Positions 22,824-36,002 of a stretch of 64,000 bases of DNA are shown here, piece after piece (within the stretch, counting starts at the first letter, position 1; each line of letters begins with the position of its first letter). Source of the DNA: Trichoderma breve (lineage: Eukaryota; Ascomycota; Sordariomycetes; Hypocreales; Hypocreaceae). The position numbers were made by a program, and so were the translations under genes. Under the pieces are notes generated by a model. It had not been told where the DNA came from. It did no database searches and worked only from the letters and a program-made list of their open reading frames with translations. The stretch lies in assembly GCF_028502605.1 (NCBI RefSeq), contig NW_026611593.1, positions 1,860,001-1,924,000 on the forward strand, in the 5' to 3' direction.

Positions 22824-24138
22824 GATGCGCGGTTTGTGTGTATGTATAGTAAATATATGTATTATATGTATCGCGAGAGAGAGAGGGAGACAAAGGAAAC
22901 GCAAACGCGCGCGCCTGGATGTCTGTATGTATGTATGTAGTTCTCTCGAGCGAGCTTTCTCGGTCTTCGGTCTCGATCGATACGCAGGGCGCAAGGTTCG
23001 TCGTTCGTTCGCCAGCTATCACAGAGCTTGAAAACGACAATAACAAAATGCCCAAATAGAGAAAGCTCAAGTGTTTTCTCTTCTTCGTCGCAAAATTCCC
23101 GTCGTTCTGGAGCTATTCTCGGGGCGAAGGCAAAAAAGATGTAAGAGCAAAAGCCGCAAAACAGCCGAAAAGGGTTTAACCGGTTGTTTAACGACGTCAA
23201 GTAAGAAAGCAAAAAAACAAATTCCCATTCACAAATACAAAAACAACAATATGTATTTATATAAACAACAAATGAAAAATTACTACACAAAAAAAACAAA
23301 AAGATGCCAGCTTTCGCTCAAACAACCATCATCTGGCCACGTTTTCCGTTTTGTTATTAATGTTGTTAGCTCTAAAACAGCTGTCAAAAAGCTTGATAAT
23401 CGCGATTGACGGCACCCAAATCTGTCACCCTCAAAAGTTCAAGCAACAGCCTGAGGGGCAATTTGCGGGACTCTTTTTAGCCTCTTTACCTCTCTCCTTT
23501 CCACCCCGCCTTTTCTTCCTCGTAACATAGAAAGACTCATGATCACTCATCAGGTGGCTTACATAAATAACCCCCAGCAAAAAAACATGGATAAATCGGA
23601 ACCTGAAGAAGCTGCTCAGAGAGAGAGTACAGAGTACGTAAACAGTACAGTTACAGTTACTAGGTAGTTAGAGGCTATTCTGTTCTGCTGCGGACCCGGC
23701 CAAGGGTGAATGACGTAGACCGGACACGCGAGGAAATACGATAGTCTAGGCCGCAGCAATGACCAACTGCAGGTTGAGTCATGAGGACACTTTGTTTGCT
23801 TGCTTAGGCCGTGGATCATCACGAGCAAAGCAAGCAGCTGAAAAAAAAAAGATGCGTGTACTCGTAGGACCGAAAGTGAGCATCATCCGATAGGCACAGC
23901 CCGAGTGTCTCATCTCAATCTCGTACTGTAATGGCATCCTTGCCGATCTACAAGTTACATACAGTACAGGGCACGCCTTGTTGTTGTCATTGCCCCCCTT
24001 GTTGAACACGGATTCGCATAGACTAGTAGTTACAACAGAACAATACTGGGTAATAAGTAATACACACGATGAAATGATGAATAAAAAGAGCACAAAGGAC
24101 AAAAAGAATAAGAGACTAGAGTGCAAAAAAAAAGAAAT
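22824..24138. other. Intergenic region upstream of pkr1
   Basis: About 1.3 kb. It should contain the leftward pkr1 promoter and leader. Short GA and TATG repeats lie at about 22870-22940, and A-rich tracts at about 23200-23310. No supportable gene was seen before the tRNA. Confidence 0.55.
24125..24133 (-). terminator. RNA polymerase III terminator of tRNA-Thr
   Basis: Nine A on the plus strand read as T9 on the minus strand, five bases after the tRNA-Thr discriminator base. This is a strong Pol III stop signal. Confidence 0.85.
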
Positions 24139-24222
24139 TGCCCACTATCAGAGTCGAACTGATCACCTTGTCATGTCAAGTTATAATACTAGTGACACGC
24201 TATACCGCTTAGCCAAGCGGGC
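24139..24222 (-). tRNA. tRNA-Thr(AGT) with a 12-nt intron
   Basis: On the minus strand the acceptor arms GCCCGCT and AGTGGGC pair over seven positions (one G-T), with discriminator A. The D arm is TGGCTAAGCGGTATAGC. The anticodon stem is TGTCA/TGACA with loop CTAGTAA, anticodon AGT (Thr, read as IGU after editing). The T arm is ATCAG-TTCGACT-CTGAT, a perfect box B. A 12-nt intron follows position 37, the canonical place for nuclear tRNA introns. The mature length is 72 nt before CCA addition. The exact intron ends could shift by a few bases because TGACA occurs twice in tandem. Confidence 0.95.
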
Positions 24223-27200
24223 ATTTGGACTTGTCTCATGCATCGTCGCCTCACAAACGCAGTAATTGAGCACTTCGCCAGTACTTCTCATTCAATCATT
24301 CAATCATCTCAAAGTTCTTACTTTAGTACCACTTACCCTAAGCATCCATCCCATCCAAGCAAGGCGACAACTTTCAAGGCAGCAACAAAACAACCCCCAA
24401 GGCAGAAGCCGTAAATTAAATTAAAAAATGGCTGCGGTATCCAAAGACACACCCACCTCGCATCGCATCGCATCGCCTCATCTGGACTCGCATCGCATCG
24501 CCTCTCCCAGCCACAAGCCAAATGGGGCCTAAGGCAACTCTCTCCCCTCCCTCTGTCACAAATCACCGGCACCATACTCTCACCTTGACTTGCTTGATCG
24601 TACAGTAGTAACCTCTGACTATCCGTATATCAATGTGTTAATGCATGCTTATGTCGCATCGAGCTCAATTTCGAGGAGAGAGGACACTATCCGCGGTGGC
24701 AACCAGACCAAAAAGCCCAGTTGCCTTCCTTTCCTTTCTCTCCTTTCGGCTCACCGACGTAACGTAATGTCTTCTCAGCTTTCGGTCTCAGCCAATTGTT
24801 GCACCATTCTTAATTTCTTACAATCGGCTTCGGCAAGAGAATGTAAGGGAGGGGAGCGAAAACTGAAAAATAAGGAAAAGGAAAAGAAGGGCAGCAAATA
24901 AAACCCATCCGGCCAATGGCGGAGGAGAAGACGAATGATACACAAACGATCAAACAAGCGTGCTCCGTCAGGTAGACAGAAACACACCTATGGGAAACCT
25001 TCCCCCAGTCCAGCCCCCCCGCCGACGTATCCGCTCAATTGCACGGTTCTGTCTTATCTATCGACCGCTCTTGTGACTCGTAAGGCAGGCCTTCTTCATA
25101 CAGAAATGTCGGGGTCCTCTATCCCCAAGGCTGCGACAAGTGAGACACAAGCCGATGGGTCGAATCCGAACGCCTCACTTTGGAAAAAGAGACACCCCCT
25201 GGTCGACCTAGCTGCGCTGCGTTGCGTTGCGCTGTGCTGTGCTGTAGAAGCAACAAAAAAGAAGAAGCGAAACCAGGCCTGCAATCGGCCCTTTGCCGAC
25301 AAATGGACATCTGAGTCACAACGTTGTGAATTCCAGAGTTCTTTTGTCTTTTCTTCTTTTCGTCTTCGCTTTCGCGTTCCCTATTCCCCCTAAAGCAAAC
25401 CGGTCCCTGCGTAGCCTCGCACGCACGCACATACGTGTGAAAGTACGTCGTCGTTTCGTAATCACTTGCTCCCCTCTTGCTTTAAACTCCAGGCTCCCAA
25501 GTTATGAGTCTTCTAAACTCGGCCATTTCCTCTTTGGGACGTGCACGAAAACGAAGCAGCAGAAGCTTCGTGCCACCCGAGAGCCATCCGCATAGTTGCA
25601 TATAGCCTTAAACACCCCGACGTCTGTGGCGTCCAAACCAATCTAGATATTCATCTAGGCCGTACTCGTCCTTCTTCACCTCACTCCGCCGTGGGATTTG
25701 ACGCCTGATATTCGCACCCCCTGCCTGCTGAATCCCCGAAGTCCCTGTCTCCCCTGTCTCAGACTTTCTTCTTCAGCATCCCCACACTAACACTCGTATA
25801 CAGGTACCACTTGTAAGCTGCAGCGGTGCTCTTTTTTTTTTCTTCACAGACTGGCCTTCGTTCTGCGCTGGTCAGCAGCTCCTTGAGGCTCGAGCTGTTG
25901 GGCGTTGCTATTTGTTGAGTCGTTCAATGCACCCATTTTTGGTTCTATTATGTCGTTTTGATAAATCACAAAAAATTAAACGCCTGTCACTTACGGCGGT
26001 AGTCTCTGACAGTTGCTTGTTTCAAAAACCCCGTGGCACCTGGACAAGGCTACGCGGCCAAATGTGGCTTTCTGCCGTTCCCCAAGCCTCGTTGGATTCA
26101 ACCCTTTTATTGTGATTGTGGGGGGGAAATGCCAATCTCGCTGGAAGGGTATTCAGCGACAGCAATTCCGATCAAACGGAGTACTTACTGTAGCACTGCG
26201 CCCGCAACCCCACGTGGCAGCAATGACAAAACACAAAGCAAAAAAAAGGTTATAACAACGCCAGTCGTACGGCTAGAGAGGCCGAAATTCTTCGGCATGG
26301 ACATAGAGTTAGCTCCGCAGATGGCATCATAGCGCTTCGATGAGAAGAAACACAATTCAAACTTAGATACCTTAAGTGAATGTGCTTTGGTTCTAAGGGG
26401 ATTTCTCGCCCCCCTCTGAGCCGCTATGCAGAATAGTTTCTAAACTTGAATTCGTTCGATCATGGTCGATAAGGGTATGACGTTGGGAGAGCCAAGTTGG
26501 TGGTGGTCATATGCTGTCATGTTTATCCCCTAAGCGCATTTGGCATTTGAGGTGAGGTCCGATCCAGACTGGTAGAAGCAGTCTTCCGCTAGCCTATGAT
26601 CATCGCGAGAGGCGCGTGTAAGCGCCATCTCGTCCTTAGGCAAAGCACAAGTAGGCGAAGCAATGCGGTAATGCGTGACTGCAACAAGCAGTAGTGCCAA
26701 GGGCAAAGGAGAACTCTCTTTGAGAGACTTGGGCGTCTAGCAGCCATCAAGCCACAGCCTAGTGGCGTTGCTTCGCAAAGATCTGGCGCCATCAAGCATC
26801 AAGCTTGTCAATAACAAGGCAGAATCTTGCTCGCCGGGTCTAGGGGTTTAGCTTCCTCTTCCTGCTTCCCTGACAAGTGCATCGCATCGGAGCGGCAGCT
26901 CCTTTGCCAGACGCCGGGAAAGATGCGATACCCGCCCAAGACAGGACGAAGAGGGGGGCTGCTGGCGTTTACCCATCCACTCATCAAGCCTGAAGTCGGC
27001 GATGGCTGCGGCACCTCGTCGTGATCTGTGTCATGATACTGGCACGCGAGCCCAACTAACACGCACCAGTGTTGCCCCTAAGCCATCTAGTCCCCGGCCC
27101 GAAAGGAGGGCCTAGACTGGTTGAATCTGTCCATCCCGAAGCTCCCATTGGCCCCTTTTGCCCCAAAAAGCCATGGTAGTGAGTCCTACGGCGGCCACTT

Positions 27201-30200
27201 TTTGCTTTGTGAGCAAGAGACAGCGCCAGGCGTTTGTCCCCAGAAACCCGGTTGTCGTGTCCCCCCGCTCCTCCGGATCCCGCAGTCTAACCGGGCATCT
27301 CATGCGATGCTATCAGTTGCTCGGTGGGGGGCGCATTCCGAAGTCCGGGTGGCTTCGATGGCTTTCGGCCCGTGTATGTTTCCTCCTCTTCCGTGTCCTC
27401 TGATTTCATGTAAGAGCAGACAGAGACGGGCCAATCTGCCGCCGGATGACATATGCTGCGCTTTGTGCCCTGACAAATAGCACAAACGTTCAAGTTTTAG
27501 AGTTGTCCCGACTCAAGTGCCCTAGAGACAGGACAAGTCTGTCCCTGCTTGTCTGTCCTCGTTAGTCTGAAAAGCAATTACGAATAGGCCGTCTTTCGGG
27601 GAAATGCCAAAAAGGAAAAACGGATGGACAGCTTCCAGACAAGGCATGCCGCAGTGCAGTAGAGCCATGGGTCTGCTAGAATGATGCTCCTAGCCGCGGA
27701 TAGTATTTTGGCCCCCCATGTCAACTCTTCACCTTCATAGCCACCCCAACCAGAAATATGCAGACGATAAACACAAACAGTCCTTCATCCAATGCTGAAA
27801 AAAGAAAGAAAACAAAACTGTGCAGGGAGTTCGCCCCGACAAAGAGCTACCAGGTCAGGCCCTCTATGAAGAGGTATGCATGATCGTCAGCCATTGGCCC
27901 AAACTCCGGGGAATATTACTGTACTCCTAGCACTTGTAGCAGCAGAAAACAAAATCTCCGCCAACAGCAACTCCGCCAACAGCAAAGGGGTCAGTCAGCC
28001 AACCAACAACTTTGCGACGGAGAATTGCGTATATCTCCGCGCTGATGTTTTGCGCAGACCATGCCCTATGACTGCTTTGCCCTATGCTTATTACAAATGG
28101 CCTTCCTCTCTCCGCTCTTTTCGTAAACCTTGTCCTCGCCGACCGAGATTTGCAAAAATTAAGTGACAAAGAATGCCGGCGCCTGTATGGCTGGAGTTAC
28201 GAACGAATCCCGAACAGCCAGGAGTTGGCCTGTCAACCCTTACCTTGCTCCAGTCTGGCTTCTTACCAGTGTCTAACCTTGTTTCGTATGGAAAGATGCC
28301 CTTTCCGGCGGCGTGCAGCAAGCAGTCATGGTGTGACAGCGACAGCCGGCCTATCCCCCCTTCCCTCCGCGGCCAGGATGTCAACTGGACCAGGGCCTGG
28401 CGAGTCCACGAGATGATGTTGCATGTGGCACGTTCTCAAAAGCACGCGAGGGCGTGGTAGAACAAGTCCAGGGGGGGTGTATTGAGACGTCGCCCGGTTG
28501 GGGTCCCCCTAGTCGTCGATCAAAGTGGATAATTGCATTTTGCTTCACCTTCTCACACGCCCCTCGACCCCGAACTTCTCATGGCAGATACCACGTACGA
28601 AGTACCGCCTGACCTAATGGAAATGTACGCTTTGCTGCAAGCCAAATTAGCTGTGGATCTGTTGTCGAAATCGCTTTCTGCAGCTCGGGCTGGTTGGTTA
28701 GACACTGCAGTGTCTGAACCAACTTGTTGAGAATTGCCTTCTTTTCATTTGGATCTAGTCATGATGCTGCAGTCATTGGCTGCTAAGAAAAATGTCGCAA
28801 ATGTCTCGCCTGTTACTCGCAGGCACTAAGACCTTTGGGCCAGCCTGTAACCTGCATCTCCCCCTCTGGCCCCCAATTCTCAATGGAACATCGTTTCGCG
28901 TGGCCATTGACATGAATGGCTAGAAATCATGATTGGAATCAGGCCCTGAAACCCCGGCTTTGGAAATTCAGCGTCATGTCCGTGTCGGAGACCCGCGGGT
29001 ACTTGTTACCCTGCTCTCGGGACCGAAGATAGAAAAAAAAAAAACGTGGGTTTCGATAAACCCCACAATGTATAATCCAGGATGAAACACAGTGCCGAAA
29101 GTTCTTATTCTGACGTCCAGGTCAGACTTTGTACGCATTGGCCAACCTCAAGTCCAAAGACAAGAGATAGGAAGAAGGGGGGGCAAACATACTTTGAGAC
29201 GAATGCAACCTAAAGGTACAAGTATGTATGATTCGACAACTTGATCAGCGTCCTGAGTATAGTTCAATGGAGCAAATGAGATTCTTAGCATGCCCCGTAG
29301 CAAAGCGGAGCTAGCACAGCGACACAAGGGACCAGAATAGGGTTAGAAACGCATCCAGTTGATTGACGCTACGGACCTCTCCGCAAGGAACCATGACATG
29401 GAGGAGGCTGAGTCCGATATAATGGGCTGTTGTTTATGCTCTTGAGTCTAAGCTGTCAGCCCCCTCTAGAACGGTTAAAGGATGCCATTGCAGTTCCAAA
29501 AGGTCTCAAATATGGAGACCAACAAAGCCAACATGACTACAGCGCGAGATCCACGACATGCCTGGCAGTGCTTGCAAGCGAGGCATGGAAGCCCTGTTGT
29601 TTAGGTTGTAATAGGAGTCATAGCTTCAAGCATTGTGCTTATTGTAAAAGAGTGTCAGTAAATGCAGGAATCCTTCGTCCTGTAAGGTGATATTCATGGC
29701 TCGTGCTGGCTCACGGCTCTGCCATGGGCCAGGATGCGCTCGTACCAACCCAAGACTGGCAATAGTAACACAAATGCACAAAGTGACTTTATGATTTGAG
29801 CTCGAGGGGAGAGTACTATACGGATCAGCCGTGGGGTAAGTTGCCACCACTCGTCTGATTCCAAGATTGATGCTGTCCTGCCAAGCCGGATGTGACGCCG
29901 CATGTGAGTATGAATAGAGCATTTCCTGTTACTAGTTTGCCACATTTGCAACTTGTTGAAGCAAGTAGAAGTCCGAAACACTGCTTGAGCATGTCTTGGG
30001 GGTGTAAAAGATAAGCACCGGCGTCTACCTTCTGCATTGACCAAGTTTTGGCTCGATAAGGCGTTCTTGTGCCGATGCAAGTCACGTTTTCGTTCCACGC
30101 CACTTGAAGGAGCCCTGGCAGATCAGGCCCTGACTATAGAAGCAATGGCCATTGTCAATTGACGAATCCATCTCGATCTTGCTTACTCCTGTCGTCATCT

Positions 30201-33200
30201 AGCGCCGGCACCTTGTTGGGCCCTAAGGACACGAACTGCTCGGGAGAGACATAGGCGATGGGGGATTTGAGCCCAGGTACAGCCGGGATGTTTACTAGTA
30301 CAAGTGCTAGCACGCGGCAAGCACCAAGCACACCAAGCATTGAGGGGGCCATCGGAGGCGAAGGGGGACTGGCTGGCACTCTGATAGTGGGATACGATGG
30401 AGTTGGGAAGAGGCGGACTGTGTGTCAAGAAGGGGGTCATCCGATGTGACGATGTCATCTTCCGATTGGGGGCCATGCGCAAAAGCCAGTCACCAGTCGA
30501 CAGCCGTTGATCAGAGGGCTGTGGCTTGCACCGCTATGCCAATGATCTTTTGTCGTGGCCTGGAACTAGCCTGAGGCGGGGAGCAGCCCAGCATGCAGTG
30601 TCCTCGACTCGATTGGGTTGAATAGACGCCGACCTCGTCTGGCGACGCAGGGCTGAGGGTGGCCGTGGCAGTGAATGTGCTGCCAGAATCCATCCCGATC
30701 TTGGCCTGTGATTGGCGTTGGACCTGCACCCGTATGCAAAGCTGAACTCGCCTCAAGGGGGTTGTGCTTCGAATCGGCGGCTGTGGTCGCCGATAGGCCG
30801 CTGTGTTCGGGCCAAGACAGCAGATGGGAATTTTTAGAAGGGCAGAAATGTCAGGGGATTCGCGCCAGTGTGCTGGCACTGGGCCGTTTCGAGTCGAAGG
30901 ACGAGATACATGGTCGTAAAAATAACCAGCATTAGCAGCAAAAATGACGATTTGATGGTGTTGAGGTGACAGTGACAGTGACAGTGCAGTTGACAGTGCA
31001 CCTCTCTCGCACTGACTCACCAGATGCAGGCAAGGGCGATCGACCAGAATGGCAAGTACAAGATACTTGCCATCGCGCTTCATATTTCCCAAAAGGGAAA
31101 GAAGACGTACCGAGTACCTTTGGCCGCTAGATCTCTCTCTGTTTGGCAGTGTAAAGTCCCCTTTGGGCAGTGTCCGAGGCACAGCTCCGGCACTCGTCCC
31201 GTTTCTTTGGCGCGTTGGCCGGCCAGGATGTCGCTACATACATGCCCGCGGATGCTTTGGTCCTGCGCAGTCAACAAGCTGCACCGCGCCTGTTTGGCGA
31301 GTTTGAGCGCTTGTGGTCGGCACGCTGTAATTGGCCTAGTATACGAAGGACCTGAACTGGGTGGCAGCATCTCGCGACTGTACTGCCGAGAGAGCGCTGT
31401 ATCGGGCAAGGTAGAGTACCTTGGTTCTTTTCGAGGCCGAGTAGGTACTTCAAGTATCCCCTCTGGGTGCGAACCCGACGGCTGAGCCAACTGCCCACAT
31501 ATGTACAGCAGGTAGCATTGCCCCAATGAACCGTGGGGAAAAGGCAATTGGCAGCGCTCTCTGTGTCTAACTAAACGCCTAGGTGGGCTTTGAGAGTGCC
31601 AATTATGTCTGAGTTGTTGACTTGCAGGATTCAGCCCATCGACAGTGGCTGTTTCTAGAAGCGGTGCGTCCCGAAGCCTTGACTTCCATTTCCAAGTGGG
31701 CGCAGCAGCATTGAGACACACGGCGCGGTACCTTACAGTGTGTCTGCCGTCCTCTGCTAAACGGCACACTCGTATATCCGTAGATGCACGGCTACATGGG
31801 TACTTGCCCATCTGCCGGCGCAGGCTTGCTGCCTCAGGTACCCTCGGCCCTCGCTCAAATCTCGTAGCATCGTGTGCTCGGCTAGCTTTCTTTCCCCCAC
31901 CCCTGCTTCTGATTTGTCTCACAAACACCAGCTGCGTCCAGTACGAGTACTGTGCAATCTATCCAATATACGACTTACGAGCTACTCGAATGAGTACAGT
32001 ACTGCTGGGTATGTATCCTCTTCTCTCCACGCTGGCCCCCTGCCCTTGTTTCTACCCCGTCTGACCCTTACGGCACGAGTGCTGTGCTGTACCTTCGTCC
32101 AGATGGGGGCAGTTGGACAAATACTATCTGTGAACACCTGCGGCATGTACAGAATTGGGTACCTTGAACCTATCGTGAAGCAGACAGCGGGTACCGGGAT
32201 TGGGTTGCATTCACGGACTTCCGCCTCCAATCTCGCGCAATCATGGGATTGCTTACTGACCCAGCACAGATCGCGACCAGGGAATGCAACCAGAGCACTC
32301 CGTGCCTCCGTAGCCTAGCATGCTGGATTTGGACTTTGGCTTGGCGATACGGGGTACGTACCGATAGATCCTCGACGCTGCAGAAACCACCACCACTTGG
32401 TGAGCGCCTGGTACAGGTACGAAAGACAATATTCATCCGGGCTTACTTGCACGAGAGATGTGGCCCAAAGCCATTTAGAGTGCCCTTCGAATGATCTGCC
32501 GATCCCCAACTCGGGCAGATATGCTCCGTAACATGCTCCATGCTGCCTACATGGACCTGGGAGATACATGCCTACCTGTACCCATGGGGTCGCCAGTTCG
32601 CGATGAACAGATCCGTGTCTGGGCCTGAGTCGACCAGTCTATCGTCTGGTCTGGATTGCCAGCTGAATGGACGTAGGTACGACGCTTCTGCCCGGTAACG
32701 CCCGTGCGTACCTACATCATACATCGCACATGGAGGCCGAATCTACATGCGACGCGCTCTCCCGAGGCTTCTCGCCCTGCCTGGGCCGCTGCCTGTGCCT
32801 GTGCTTGTGCTTGTGCTTGTGCTTCCATAGAGCCTTGTGCGAACTGTCTTCATGTACGAAGCATTGCTGCGACTAGCATTGCATTAGCATCGCACAGCGG
32901 CTATTGCCAGCCATGGCTGCCATCTGGTCTGCTGCTACTGCTCGGGCTCCACGAGTGCGTTCGGCTCCGCCCTGGGCGAGTTGGCCTATCGCTCATGCAG
33001 CAAACAAGACGACTGGACCAGGATCTTTTGGCTTGCACATGTACTCGTACGGAGTCCAGCGTCGTACCCCGAAGTCAGAACTCCGTGCTTTTGGGTGGCA
33101 GCTGGTACAAGTGCTGGCCCATGCCCTCCCCCAACTCCAACCTCAATTCCGTACCCTTGGCTCAGCCCTTGGCTCTCAGTGTGTGCATCTTGCCTCCATG

Positions 33201-34844
33201 CCTGTTGATGTTTCCTCCTCCTGGTTCTCTTTTCTTCCTCAGATGCTGCCGGGGTGCCTGTCGGCTGGGCGGACAAGCCAAGTGCCGATGCCTTCACGTT
33301 CTTCGCTTACTCACCAACTTCCCGTGCGATGCCCAACTGCATCTGGCTGTAATTCTCGTCCGAGGCCCTTTTGCCCACAAAGTCCAGTCCAGTCCAGCAC
33401 CAAGTAGCGCCGTGCGACGCGCTTATTATCGCACAGGTCCCAAGAGCTGGTTCCAATCAGGTACCACAGAGACATCTGGTAGGGCAGGCCTTGTTAGCCT
33501 AGCTCTGAAGATGCCACAACGGCGCCGCCAAGCCGTCAGCAACCACACACCCAATTTTCTTCATCATCAACACCCACAAATGCAGATGAGCTTGACCCCA
33601 CGCCAGTTCCAAAGGGCTCAAGGCTCGCCTATTGCCACACCCCCGACGCCTCGCCTCCCGAAGACTGACGCTTGAGCTCAACCTTGCATGGCAATCTACT
33701 CCAGACCAAGCGGGATGCACTTATGCAATATATGCAGTACACCGCCCACATGCCAGCATCCCGCTAACAGCATAGCAACATCCCGCCTTGCCCTGCGACC
33801 CCTGTTACCGCATATACGCTTCCACCCAGTCCACGTCCGAACAACTTCAAGCCCTGCAAGGCATGGCGCCGGGATGTCCACAGCCTCCGCACACACCCCT
33901 GCCAGGGCTCTGCCTTCACTCTTTGCTCCCCTCACCCCCCCTTCGTCAACTCACTCTGTACTGGCACGTCGTACCTTGCGTGGTTCTATGTCGACATCCT
34001 GGCACCAGCACGCCTTGGAGCTAGTTCAAGCTCAGCCATAGCCATGGGGGAGTACCTCAATCTCATCCGTCTAGACGGATGGGCTGCCAGGCCCCCCCTT
34101 CGTCATGCACCTGGGCCAACGGGGAACTCGACATCATCTCCACCTCTCGTGCTTTGCCATGGCGCTTCGTTCATATAAGTCGTCGTCTGGTCCTTGCTAG
34201 AACAATCGTCCGAGCCTCAGATCGTTCATCCAAAGATAGACTTCTTATTCTAGCCTCTAATTCTCACCACCGCAATCTGTGTGCAAACGCGACGCCCGAC
34301 GCAAAACTACAAGCCAAACACTTCTCGCTTTCTTCTGCTTGACCATCTCTGCGACCAGAACCGTCACTGCTTTTGCCTCGACTTCTTGGTTTCTTGCCGG
34401 TCTATGCTACCGGACGTTCTTGTATGATAAACCTTTCCTATTAATGGCATTCGTCGCTCCTAAGCGGCTCCTTTTTTTTGTGATCGGAGCACTTACACCA
34501 GGTTTAGCTGCTGAACAAAGCGTCTGCTGCCTTCAGAGCCTTTCCCCCCATTAATAGTGGGAGTCACCACACACTCTCGTGCTGCCCACCCCCGAATCTG
34601 CGTGTCACAGCCCACGCCACCGCAGCCTGCTGCTTATGTGAAGGCACAGAAGCTGCTTCAGCCTTACTCTGTCTTACTTGAACCCTGGATTTATAAAACC
34701 AGGCCGACCCTCAGCTCGACTTCTCTTTTTTTCCCCTCCTCTCCCCCTCCATACACCTATCAACACTTTTGCATAGTTAGACTAGAAGGTTACCTTCAGA
34801 GTCTTCTTAGCCGCAAGGTTTAAATAGTCCCCTTATCTGCCAGT
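24223..34844. other. Very long intergenic region (10.6 kb) upstream of the Con7-like gene
   Basis: No protein gene can be supported. The ORFs are short, overlap in several frames, often lack an ATG start and show no domain. Visible elements are CATCG repeats (about 24460-24505), TGCGC-type repeats (about 25210-25245), a candidate 3' splice site (CTAAC at 25787-25791, CAG at 25801-25803), two direct 15-mers at 27956-27985, GACAGT-type repeats near 30966-30994, and TGTGCT-type hexamers near 32792-32824. The last 200 bp before 34845 are pyrimidine-rich, as in many fungal promoters and leaders. Long non-coding transcripts or a very long regulatory region are possible but not shown. Confidence 0.6.
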
Positions 34845-36002
34845 ATGAGGTAAGAAAACTTCATTACTTCGTGTCATTGAGTAGAGCCTAATCAAGTCTC
34901 CCAGCGCCGTTGCCATCCAGTTCGACCCGACCTTTAGCGTGGGCTCTCGGCCAACATTTTCGTGGCCAGGTAAGTCGACTCTCCCGCATGGCCTGACCAC
35001 AAAGCCTATACTAACTCTCCTTTCCTTCTAGGAATGTTTGAATCTAGCAACACCACATCCACCATGATTGCGCAAGACTTCTCGTCAATTCTTCACCCAG
35101 TGTCTGAATCCAGTGTCTCTCCTCAAAGTGTGCCAAAGACGCTTCCCGCAAGCCCTTCTAGGGGCATCCTCACTCCCGAGCAGCGAGAATTGAAGAAGCA
35201 ACGAGACAGAGCCCGCCGAGATTCCAGAGCTTCCACACGAATCCAGCGAGGTAGCAGCAGCAGTTCATACATGAGCTCACCACCGATGTCAGTGTCCGAT
35301 GTCACAAGCACCATGGCCCTCCCCATCTATACGACAGCTCCGCCGGCCATGTCTCTCCTGAGCGAGCCAGCTCCAGCATTGAGCGACCCATCATACATCC
35401 CCCCTTACAGCCCACACATGCAGGAGCAGGCGTTTACTTCTCCATACCAACAACCTCTGTGAGTAGCAGACAATGTTAACATGAGCCATGTTCAATGTCT
35501 ATGTCAATGGCTGCTGACAACTATATTTCCAGGCAATCAAACTATTCCCTGTCGGTGGAATACCCTCCCACCTATGCCACTTCAAATGCATACAGGTAAG
35601 TTCTTCGCAACGTTGATAACATCCATCACGTGTCAGCCAGAACTCTAACATGATTGCAGTATCTCTCACTCTTCCATCCAGTCCACCGGACAAGACAGCG
35701 GCATGGTGTACCGCATGCCCGCCATGCAGTCTGGCAGCGGAGCTTCTACTGGCAGCTCCAGCAGCCAAGATAGCGCTGGCCACGTCCGTGTGGTGCAGAA
35801 CAGACCAAAGCCGCGTTGCTGGGAGCATGGCTGCAACGGACGACAGTTTTCGACTTTTAGCAACCTCCTACGACACCAACGAGAGAAATCCGGCCAAGCA
35901 GCCAAAGCCACTTGCCCCAACTGCGGCGCTGAATTCACCAGAACCACTGCGCGAAACGGCCACCTTCTACACGACAAGTGCAAACAACGACGAAGCTCTT
36001 GA
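34845..36002 (+). CDS. C2H2-type zinc finger transcription factor, Con7-like
   Basis: Predicted nuclear regulator; Con7-type proteins control conidiation and infection-related morphogenesis in ascomycetes. Five exons fit exactly: 34845-34849, 34905-34969, 35032-35458, 35533-35595 and 35660-36002 (903 nt, 300 aa). Exon 1 is only ATGAG. The following introns have GTAAGA/GTAAGT donors and clear CTAAT/CTAAC branch sites. Residues 70-94 are highly charged ([20 protein letters not shown]), a basic helix. The middle is Ser/Pro/Tyr-rich. The C-terminus (240-295) has paired zinc-binding motifs: C-x4-C with a later His, then C-x2-C-x12-H-x2-H. If exons 1 and 2 are not used, translation would begin at the ATG at 35034, losing 24 residues. 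The family name rests on remembered similarity of the C-terminal block and should be confirmed by search. Confidence 0.8.

Noticed and set aside
22824..22994. Longer N-terminus for pkr1
   Set aside because: Family members begin at the ATG before SSFFVELW. The upstream codons run through GA/TATG repeats of the leader.
27721..27794. Minus-strand tail encoding a membrane-like segment (LFVFIVCIFLVGVAMKV) after a good TTTTTTCAG acceptor
   Set aside because: I could not find an upstream exon whose donor and phase join it, and the segment matches no small membrane protein I know. It may still be part of a small gene.
31080..31928. 282-codon minus-strand ORF
   Set aside because: No recognisable motif, arginine-rich composition typical of a shadow in GC-rich DNA, and competing frames on the other strand.
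32704..33675. 323-codon plus-strand ORF in the gene-free block
   Set aside because: It begins at GTG, not ATG, reads through TGTGCT hexamer repeats giving alternating Ala-Cys, overlaps other open frames, and shows no domain.
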